Shown piece after piece: positions 1-9,001 of a stretch of DNA of 64,000 nt (position 1 is its first letter; each line of letters starts with the position of its first letter). The DNA is from Gnetum montanum (taxonomy: Eukaryota; Streptophyta; Gnetopsida; Gnetales; Gnetaceae): NCBI GenBank assembly GCA_015680685.1, contig MNCI01014694.1, positions 1,324,543 through 1,388,542 on the forward strand. Reading direction: 5' to 3'. The translations under genes were made by a program, and so were the position numbers. The notes under the pieces are model-generated. The model saw only the letters and a program-made list of their open reading frames with translations. It was not told the DNA's origin and did not search any database.

Positions 1-400
1 TTTGTACATTTCTTGAGAGATTAAGTTCATACCAGAACCTGAATCCAAAAGAGCTTTGTATAGCTCATTCCTAGTGATTTGTAAATATATAAGAGGACTC
101 CCAAGATCGGAGAATTTCCTAGGAAGATGACCAACCTTAATCCAATTGGTAATGACATGCATCAACATGACTATGTGCATTAAATGTGGCCTTTGGTTTG
201 AAGGGAGTTCTAAAGTTTTGTATGATGGTGATGCCTTTGGAGAGTTAGCCGCTTGTGACTGCAAGGACTTGGTTGGACTGTTGGTCCTAAAGAAAGGTCT
301 CTTCTTCATGCGATTGTCTAAACCAATAGTATGATGAGGATTAACAGCCCTTGTAGTGTTACGTTGTTGCAGTTGGGTAGAGAGCTCACCCTGCATGGCT
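1..400 (-). pseudogene. Aspartic protease region of element B (partial)
   Basis: On the minus strand the reading LLDSGSGMNLIS ends near the left edge. The D-S-G triad (codons at 37-45) matches the catalytic Asp motif of retroviral-type proteases, which cleave the Gag-Pol polyprotein. The same position reads D-F-G in element A and D-S-N in element E/F, so only this copy keeps the catalytic triad. The rest of the protease lies outside the window. The boundary with gag is approximate. Confidence 0.6.
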
Positions 401-2701
401 GGAGCAAGTGGTAATAAAGTTAAGGATGGAAGAGATGCAATTGAATGAGAAGGATAGTACATTTGTGAAACCTCTCACCTAGGAGAAGGAGTTCTATAGT
501 ACTCATGGATTTGGTAGTAAGACTAGGTAGTAACATGACTAGTAGGGTCACATGGAGAGATTGGTTGCTGCATGTAGTATCCATACAAGTCAGGTTGACA
601 GTAAGAGTACTATTGACATGGTGGTGGCATTCCCCATGATTGTGGGTGCTTCCATTGTTGATACTACTCATTTGGTTATGGTGGAGTTCCACTTGGATAA
701 TTCATCAAGGGTTGGTGGAACTGCCTTGGGTTACCTTGGGGATAAGGTAACCTTCAAGGTGTTTGCCTTCAATTTAACCATGGGTGGAGTGCATACACCC
801 CAGACTCTTGTAGATGTGAGATTACAGGGAAACATCCCTTAGGATGATCATATTGGCATATCTCACATCCATCATCATTTTCTATATACAAATCCACAAC
901 CTCTTCAATGATGGCAACTTTGCCCTTACCTTTGTTACGTGCATATTCAGCTTCTCTCTTTTTCCTCCTTTCTTGATCACTACCTTTCTCTCTAGACTCC
1001 TCTACTATTTTTAGAACTATTTAAAATCTATTATCTAGGGAGTCCCACATTAGGTCCACCTTTGCCGATACTTCTGATGCAAGTTTTTGAATGGGCAAGG
1101 TTTTCCTATTCACCATCTCTTCAAGTGATGACTCTTCTTCATCCTCACAAAATCTAACTCCCTTCTTTTGAAGGGAAGGATCTCTATTATATTCTTTTGC
1201 ACTCTCTCTTTTCCTTAACTCACCTTCCTCTTTAGCAACTTACTCCAACAATCTTTGTACTTAATGGGCCCTAACCTCAAATAGCCTTCCTTGGGCATAA
1301 GTCCCAAGTGTTCTTCACATTTTGTGCCTAAGCCGATCTACAAGATGGTGTAGTTGTTCTCTTTACGAGTAACCATGGCCTAGGCAACAATGTAATAGTG
1401 CATAATATCAACCCATGATAGCATCCAAGGGTTCAAGTCCTCCTTGTTTCCATCCTTGGATTTGCTTTTGCAAGTTGGACACTTAGGAGTACATTTGATA
1501 CTTATCATTAAACAATTCTAACATGGTACTCCATCAGTGAATGGATTCTAGTTCTAAGGACCAGTACCAACTTTCCGCTTCCTTGATCAATATTCGTGGA
1601 AACAAATTGAGTTTTTGCCACTCGTTTGCTATGTTTTGCAAGGTACATGCATCGTGAAATGTTTGTAAATGATTTTGAGGATCAACGTTGTATCCCCCTT
1701 AAAATCATGGGATATTTTTCATGTCCAATATTTTGATCCTACTATCTTTTTGGTGCCTCATTGGGATTCTAACAGCCTCAATTATATCTAGCATACTTCA
1801 GGTAGTGAGTAGGGGTTCATCGTGATTGTACTATCTATGGCATCTATGATACCTATATTGTTCCCTACTCTCCCTCCTCTCATGATGAGTTTCTCTAAAA
1901 TGCCCTTGTCCCATTTCTTGGTTGCTTTATCTATGATTCCTATTTCACTTACCATTACCCTCAGGGTCTTTTTCCTTATGACTATGTCTAGATCTTGAAG
2001 GAGATGGTGAACGAGATGATGGGGATGAAGAAGAAGGAGGACCTTCACCATGATGGTGCCTACTTCCTTCTCTTTAGTGGTCATGGCCTCGATCAAAATG
2101 ATGATCGGAATTTCCATCTTTGTCATGTGTTCATGTTCCTTTTTCAAACCCTTTGTGTCTATCAGTATCAGAATCTAGGTTATGGATAGTTAAGTGAAGA
2201 TTCTGATACACAACCCCTTGACCAAAGTTAATGGGAGAAACATCATTATGTGGGAGACCTCCTAATGCAAGTTCACCATCCTCATTTTTACTTATGACAT
2301 ACAGGACATTCTGAGACAACTTTCCTTTCATGGATTCATGACATCTCTCTTGTTTTAGATCCCTTTGACATTGTGCCTCTGTGGGCCAATACTCTCTCAA
2401 GTCGTGATCATGCACAACGTACTCTTCTTGTAAATGTTGCATACCAATTCGTGTGAGAGCATGAAAAAGTATGCCCGGGACTAAGCGATCAGGAGGTAAC
2501 ACTATGTTACCTTCTAAATCACACCAACGCAGTTGTTCATCCTAGTGGAGGATAAAGGTAAAGTTTGATATATACTCATCGGGAACATATACCACATAAA
2601 ACTATTGGGGGATTAGTAGATTATCATGTGTACTACACCTGCGATTGTTCCCTGTATCGAACCTAGGCGGTGAAGTACTCTCGTAAGAAGAAGGAGACAT
2701 G
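400..2701 (-). pseudogene. gag of element B
   Basis: The frame starts at an ATG at 2,699-2,701 (MSPSSYES), about 140 bp inside the LTR/primer site. In order it shows an N-terminal module (PDEY..NFTFILH..DEQL.W.D.EGNI), a Ser/Arg/Pro-rich linker near 1,990-2,060, a canonical retrotransposon gag domain (LNLFPRILIKEAESWYW near 1,560-1,620), a charged region, and a short CCHC knuckle CEICQYDHPKGC at about 835-868, followed by a Pro/Gln-rich tail. Stops interrupt it repeatedly, several where sister copies have Gln. Gag would form the particle and bind RNA. This copy is a pseudogene. Confidence 0.75.
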
Positions 2702-2819
2702 ATTGTTTATTCAGTGTGCAATATTCCTATTTTTAATAATTGTAAAATAACCAACCCTGAGGGTTCATTCCAACGATGTGAAGATTTCCTAAGTTCTAGC
2801 TAGCGCACAAACAACAAAG

Positions 2820-2837
2820 TCCCCAGCAACGGTGCTA
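2820..2837 (-). promoter_or_regulatory. Primer-binding site, tRNA-Asp type
   Basis: TCCCCAGCAACGGTGCTA on the + strand lies one base from the LTR start. It differs at three positions from the 3' end of plant tRNA-Asp (TCCCCGGCAACGGCGCCA), the primer typical of Athila-like elements. Its place left of the LTR shows that this LTR is the 5' LTR of a minus-strand element. Confidence 0.75.
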
Positions 2838-2838
2838 A

Positions 2839-3671
2839 TGATGAGCGACGAGGTATCTCTACGCTCAACCATACGAATACGAGCATACACACATGATCCG
2901 GTCGAATTCCAAGGACTAAGTGCTTATGTGCCTTTATAGGAGCTGGATAGGTTAGTCAATCACTATCTTCCCAAGCTTACTTGTATAGTGCGATTGTATG
3001 GTTAAGTAAACTGAGGTATATGATTTTTATATATTTTTATGTTTTATGTCCTGGTGCTACAAAGGGAGAAGTGAACTAATTAAGTAACCAATTTAATTTA
3101 ACTAATCGACTATGCTCTAACTAGTCCTAACACCAACCTCTATTCCCACTTGCCATCCACATTCTAAACTAGTGTAACACTACTGGGATTACCAAACGCT
3201 AATCATTACTGGGTTACCAAGTGTTCCACACATGCTCGAAGTGGTCATACTGAGTGTGCTTACTTCGGAGAGCTAACAAGGTGAGAGAGAGAGAGAGCAT
3301 TAATTAACTAAGGAAAGCATTAAATAACTATAAATAACATTAAATAAGCAATTCTGAATACTGCAAGGTTTATCACAAAGTTCATTTTTATTTCTGACCA
3401 CAAGGTATGCTCAGGTACACAATGCTCGAGCAAAGATCTATTTGCTTTATGACTTCTACTGCAAGCAATCAAAAATAATTCTAACTTTGAAAAGGGAAAA
3501 AGGTAATAGTTCAGGTAAGGGACTAAGACTAATTAACCAACTCCCTAAACCAAGTGTGCCCGCCTCTTATTTATAGGCAACAAGATAGGCCCCAATATTA
3601 GATGTCTGATATCGCTTGAAAGGCTTTATATCGTGTATGTGATACCACAACCCTGATATTGTGGCTCATCA
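2839..3671 (-). repeat. LTR of element B (833 bp)
   Basis: The LTR is bounded by TGATGAG ... CTCATCA, the same termini as the other LTRs in the window. In the minus sense a TATA box (revcomp of 3,568-3,576) lies about 95 bp from the U3 end. Its U3 carries GATATC-like motifs, unlike the GTCGAC motifs of the LTR at 15,246-16,119, so these two are not a matched pair. Confidence 0.8.
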
Positions 3672-3899
3672 AAAACTCATCCTTGAGTTCATTTACAAAA
3701 TTGGGAAGGTATGGGATTATTGATTGACTTTTTTTTTCAACAAAACAAATTTGACTAACTTGACAAAAAATGGAGTTCCCGAGTATACGAATCAACACAT
3801 TACAAAAAATGGTGGTTTTCAAGACACAAAATTGATCATGATACAACTCTTTAAAAATTGAACAACACGTGCCTTGATGATGTGAAGCTTGTTGGAGAA

Positions 3900-6739
3900 G
3901 ATCAAACCATCCCAAGAAGTGGTGATTCCTGAGGCTCTGAGGGACCTTCACCAGCTTCATGCACTAGTGGTGGTTGAGGTGGCTATGGTTTTCCTACTGC
4001 TACTACAACTTCAAGTAGGAGGTGAAAAGCATCTATCAGTGCTTCATTTTCTTCTTCTTACTCCTAGGATCATGCACCATCCACTTAGCTTCCCCAATGT
4101 GGGTTGGAACAGGCACATCCCAAGGACACAAGATCGCTAAAAAAAACTTCTTGACATTGATGAACTAGGTAGCGAACTATTTGCATTCAATGTCAAATGA
4201 TCACACTATGTTCTTTAGCTCCTTATAGTCATTTATTGATCTAGCTAGGTCCTTGGCGATGGATCGTTGATCTATGAATTGCTCTTTGAGGACTTTGAAT
4301 TCAACGTTAGTAGTCTCAAGCTTTTGCGTGGTGTCCTTATGGTGCTTGAACTTAGCCTTGTATAGTAGATACAAGCTAACCACCTATTTCTCCAATTCTA
4401 ACCATGGTCATCTAACTATCAGCATTACCAAGTTTTCATAATAGAGATTGTCCAACTCCATATACTTTATCATTTCTTCTATTTGCAACTCCTTCAAGAG
4501 AATCTCTGCTTTTGGTGTAGGCATCAATCCCATCAAGGATGGGTTGCCACATCTCTATTCATTTCTGGAGTTGCTAGAGGGCTTCATTTACCTTAACCTT
4601 TGCCATCTAGATTTCTTTTTTATTAATTTCCTTTTGCAAGCCAACCTGGTCCCTATAGTGATTTCCTTTTCACTCTCTCAAATCTGAGATCTTTGTTCTT
4701 CCAAGTGGTGATTTCAATGGTAGACTTTTATCTCAAGATGCGTACCTCCTCCATTGACAGATTGTGGTTCTCCGTGGCCAATTTTCTTAGTTCAATGTTG
4801 ACTCTAGTAAGTTGCTCCTATTGTTGATAAATGAATTTTTGCATTTGATCTCTCTAAGCATTAACATTTTTCAAGCAATGATTTTGTGTGGTTAATGCTT
4901 CATTTTCTTGACGCATTTGATTCAAGTCCATTTTGATTAAGTGCATTTCAATTTCTACCACTAATTGTTTGAAGATGGTCATTACTGCTTCCTTCTTAGC
5001 CTTTTTAAATTGTTCTTGAAGCTGTTTGATAACTTCATCACTTGTCATTATCGGGTTGAGGATTGCTTGTTCTACAAGTCAGGCATAAAGTTCAACAACC
5101 TCTGTGGCCAAGCGTTGAATTTTCACTTGGGATGTTTCTAGTTACCCCTCCAAAATTATGCATCTAGCCCTTGCATTTAGCAGCTCTAACTAGGTTGCAG
5201 TGATGTTCTAAAGAAGATCAAAGATATTCAGAGTCGATTGCCCAATTCCTACTAGTTGTTCTAGTAGTTGTTTGCTGACCATGCTTGCGGATGTTTGCAT
5301 ATCTTGGAGTGTAGATACTTCTAGTATAGATGCTATGGATGCATTCAATGCTTCAGCTACATGATTAGCTACCACTTATGCTGCTATCTCTTACCCTTGG
5401 TGTTGCATCACCAAGACAATTGCCTCTTCAGCTTCCTCTAACCTCACCAAGAAAGTGGTAGCATTCCCAGAGATTTTTGAGAATAGATGATGTGTTGCTA
5501 ATGGCACCATCACCTCCCAAGCATTGGGATCTAACCTTGAAGGTAGTTGTGTTCTTTGGATAGAGAAAAAGGAACCACCCCTCTCCATCTAGCTAACTAT
5601 TTGGGCCACCTCATTAAGGTGACTCATTGCTAGCCAATACAAAGATGGATCCACCCCACTCATTCCTACTTGCTGCTCTTGTTCACTCAAGAGCTACTCT
5701 TGGATTTGTTGCAAACGCTCAAGGACTACATGGGCCTCTGGTGTTGTCTCCTAAGTGGGTGGTGGTGGTGGCAGCTCCTCTTCCTAAATAGTTGTTGGAA
5801 TTTTATCTTTCATAATTTTTTCCCATGAGGCTAAGGGAGCATGCCTGAGAGTTTCATTTGAATAGAAAACAATACTTACCCTCTTGCAAAGTTTCCTAAT
5901 AAGGTACGGAAAGGGCAAGGTCTTCATTCCACATTCGTTCTCCTTGAAGCGCTTCTTGATCTCCAAATAAATTAGTTGTGGAAGGTTAACGAGAAATTTT
6001 CCACTTAGAGCAGGGCATGCAAGAGCAGAGAAGGTAATCACCTTACTTAGCCTCACTATTGGATTAAGGTGATAAGTTGTAATCTTGAAATAAATTCACT
6101 TCACTAGTGTGAGTGTGCCATACTCCTTATGGTCCACCCCATAGCATCACTCATCCACTCCCTTTTTACCTTAGGATCACCTTTTCTTGATATTTCCACC
6201 AACTATGCTCCAATGTCTAGCAACCTTAGTGCTTGTGCAATAGCTTCTACTGAATAGGACACTTGAATGTCCTTGATTTTTACAATGGACCCCAGCCTCT
6301 GGTTATTCTAGAAGAGATAGGTCTCTCCCATGTACCACTCCCCACTGGTTGTGATGATTGGCCACATGGAAGAGGCTTACAATTGTGTCCTGACATCCTC
6401 TGGAGCTTTCTCCAAAAATGGCCTAAAGTTTATTTCTTGAAGAATTGATCTTTGGATCTCTCAAGACTTAATGATGTCTAGGCAAGCTTGAGTCAAAGTG
6501 ACCTCAAGCCTTGGCACAAGTCCAAGTGCTTCTCCTCATTGGGATTATTCTGTAGGCACTTCTTCTTCTGGAATCTATCAAACATATTCCACTTCGGGCT
6601 TCTCACGAAGAGGTTCCATTGCACGAGTTGCCTCTTGTTGTTTTTGGCCTTATACCTATTGGTTCCTTCCAACTCTAGGTTGCTTCTCCTATGGTTGTGA
6701 GGGTTCTCCTTCTTCTAGACATTTTTGTTTGGGTGCCAT
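3900..6739 (-). pseudogene. Third ORF (aORF) of element A
   Basis: It begins at an ATG at 6,737-6,739 (MAPKQKCLEEGEPSQP), matching the MAPKRG starts in elements C and E. It lies in the pol sense, about 2.3 kb downstream of integrase. Readable blocks match the other copies: an N-terminal globular part (FLVNLPQLIYLEIKKRFKE near 5,960), WEVMVPLATHHL / VMQHQG at 5,391-5,588, and a coiled-coil part at 4,201-5,048 with heptad-like Leu/Glu/Lys. No membrane segment is seen, so it does not look like an env. Function unknown. It may belong with the 'putative plant transposon protein' type of extra ORF, but this cannot be tested here. Many stops and frameshifts. Confidence 0.6.
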
Positions 6740-7190
6740 CGATAATCACAATAGAACCATGGATTAGCAATTATTGAGTAACCTTAAAATAATTGGGATA
6801 CCTTAACTCTTGAGGGTAGTTACACTTGGCTAAGTTGTGATTATGGCTAATTTAATTAACTTAATTTTTATTTCTATTTTATGCCTTATCATTGATAAAT
6901 CATCTCGGAGATTATTAGAAGGGTTAACTTCGAAAAAGTTGATGTTTATGTATGATTAAGGTTACTAACCCTTCGGGGAGTTAGAAAAATTTTTTGAAAA
7001 TTGCATCAAAAACCTTAAGGTTTGCAACCCCCATGATAAAAATCTTACCTCTAGTAAGTGCAAGATCAAAAAATGGAGTGATTTGAATGGTTTGAAAGTT
7101 ATGGACTTTGGAAGGTATTGGGCTCTGAAATATTGAAAGAATTCCCCATGTGTTATGAGAAAATGGTAAAAAATTCCAAAGTGCTTGATG

Positions 7191-7280
7191 CTATATATAG
7201 TATTTTTGCACTACGTTGATGAGGCCTCATCGATGCAGTCAGCTACATCACCAAGGCCTCATCGACACAGTTGTTAACCA
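7191..7280 (-). promoter_or_regulatory. Putative internal promoter of element A third ORF
   Basis: In the minus sense, two copies of a GATGAGGCCT-type motif and CGTAGTG are followed by a TATA box, CTATATATAG (7,191-7,200), about 450 bp before the third-ORF ATG. The 15-mer CAAGGCCTCATCGAC at 7,252-7,266 is identical to 16,069-16,083 in the U3 of the element's 5' LTR, where it also precedes a TATA box. This suggests a U3-like promoter inside the element. Confidence 0.5.
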
Positions 7281-7543
7281 TAGTTGACTTTGGTCAAACT
7301 TTCAAAATACAAGGAATTTTTTGATGAAATTGGGGTTAAATGAAAGCTTAAAAGACCAAGAATAGTATGAAATCATAAGAGGATGTTGAAGTTCATAAAT
7401 TTGAAAAAATGGAGAAAAATTAATTAATGGATGAATGCAATGAAAGATTAAGGAGTACTGAGTTGTTTACACAATGGAAAATACAAAGTATAAGATTGTA
7501 GTGATGTCAAAGGTAGGGAACCTTAACTACTCAAGACAAAATC

Positions 7544-7596
7544 TATGCAAGTGGATCCTCCCCATAGTAGGCTCATGCCCGTTTTACCCTTGCATA
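7544..7596 (-). other. Conserved stem-loop block of element A
   Basis: Inverted arms TATGCAAG (7,544-7,551) and CTTGCATA (7,589-7,596) enclose a 37-nt loop. The same block occurs in element E with arms TATACAAG/CTTGTATA and in C with TATATAAG/CTTGTATA, always with a 37-nt loop and always 370-430 bp before the internal TATA box. Confidence 0.65.
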
Positions 7597-8065
7597 ACCT
7601 TAGCTAAGGAGTCTATGGGCCCCATAGTTAATTTAATGATCATGACAAGTTAAGGACCAACCCGAAAAAATCCACTAAAGAATCCCAATACTTCAAACTA
7701 AGACATAGAGCATAACATAGAACCCAGTAGTGAGGTGAGTTATGGCAGCATGGATGGATGATAGAGAAGGTGGAATTGAGCTCCAAATTGAGGTCATAAG
7801 AAGTCCCTTGTGGAATTGTGGTTAAAATGACCTGAGAAGTTCCATCCTCAATCCAGAGCAAAGCCATCCACTTTCAATGACTTCACATCGCTGCTCTAAG
7901 ACCGATCCACCCACTCGAGAAACAAAAGTTTTCCTACAAGACAATCACCATTCCACAAAAAGGAGAGAGAAATAGGAAGTGAGAGAGAGATAGGACCCTA
8001 GTTAGAGAGGACCTTCAGGAATAGGTGTATGTCTTTTGAGTGCCATAACCAATGCTTGTAGCCCT

Positions 8066-8238
8066 TTTATTTGTCCAAGGGGTGTGCTTTGAATTTCCAT
8101 TATGTTTTCTTATTATTATTATTATTATTATTATTGAAATGGGAACCACACCATGCAAGGACATATTTGTATCGAAGAGGTGTGCTTTGAATTCCCATCG
8201 TTTATTTTTTTTAATGATGGGAACCACACCATGCATTA
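8066..8238. repeat. Tandem duplication with (ATT)n in element A spacer
   Basis: The segment GGTGTGCTTTGAATT(T/C)CCAT ... GGGAACCACACCATGCA occurs twice in a row, with an ATT microsatellite at about 8,109-8,135 in the first unit. Element E has a single unit (about 39,425-39,480), so the duplication is specific to A. In the second unit the parts flanking the T-run form a short hairpin (CCCATCG.../...ATGATGGG). Confidence 0.7.
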
Positions 8239-8559
8239 TTTGTCTTCCTATCATTGGGTGGTATGGAATGGTAAGAAGTCCATGAAAAAACACTCAAGCA
8301 CTCGAGCAAGAAGAAGAGTACAAAGAGTATTGAGTCCCCTTGAAGTCACACCCTTTACAAACCTTTGGATCCTTTTTTATTCTAGAACTACCAAGGTCAC
8401 TGATTGATTAAAAGAATTTTAATGAAAAAGGGACCTCAAATTCCTAGAATAATGAAAACCATAGAGTTCATTAGATGGGTAGATGACATGAACTCATTGC
8501 CTATTCCATGAAAAATAAACCATGCCAACATCATCAAACATCAAAATTCAAAAATAGAA

Positions 8560-8835
8560 ACCAAACATCGATAATCACACATTAAGCACAAATCATCATT
8601 AGCAAACAACAACAGTAGCATTGTGTCCTATGAAAATAAAGTAGATTTATTACCAAAAATGAGAAAATATCACACTTAATCAAAAGAAACAAAAGAAAGA
8701 AAATATATTAAAATATATAAGAAAGTGTAAAATAAGCAAGAAATTTTAAAGGTATTAAAAATGATATAAAATTAGAAAATTTTCAAAATCAAAAATTTCT
8801 AAAATCAAAAATGTGAGAAATAAAAAGGTAGAAAA
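8560..8835 (-). other. U-rich tract after integrase, element A
   Basis: This stretch is strongly A-rich on the + strand, hence U-rich in the element sense. It sits directly downstream of the integrase C-terminus. Comparable tracts lie at 17,821-18,020 (C) and about 39,840-40,090 (E). No coding sequence is seen in it. Confidence 0.5.
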
Positions 8836-9001
8836 ACTGAGAGGCCATGGTAATGGTTAGCATAGATGGCCATCTCCCCCATGATTGAGTTGGAAGGAGG
8901 AGATCCAAAATAATAAGACATGCATGTCCATCTGTTGAGGCAATAGTTACACTAGCCAATCTTGGTTCTAGGAAAGGTTTGACTCGTTGGATATTGACCA
9001 A

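Larger units (their letters stand above)
1..3671 (-). mobile_element. Ty3/gypsy Athila-like element B, 5' part
   Basis: Read on the minus strand this is LTR (2,839-3,671), primer site, gag and the start of protease, running off the left edge of the window. The order, the tRNA-Asp-like primer site and the gag type place it with Athila-like Ty3/gypsy retrotransposons of plants. The frame is interrupted by many stops, so it is not autonomous. Its right end abuts the 3' end of element A, which has the same orientation and lacks its own polypurine tract there. It is therefore either a nested insertion into A or a recombination junction. Confidence 0.85.

Noticed and set aside
552-842. Open frames on the + strand opposite gag (also 2,131-2,189, 12,955-13,176, 42,407-42,613)
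   Set aside because: They lie antisense to recognisable gag and have no family features of their own.
1788-2147. Met/Ile/Lys-rich frame with MKKEHEHMTKMEI (also 14,283-14,609, 43,628-44,149)
   Set aside because: It is a shifted frame across the Ser/Arg- or Gly-rich gag linker, seen in each gag copy.
8052-8407. Frames with poly-Ile over the (ATT)n repeat
   Set aside because: They arise from the microsatellite and tandem duplication; no homologous frame in E.
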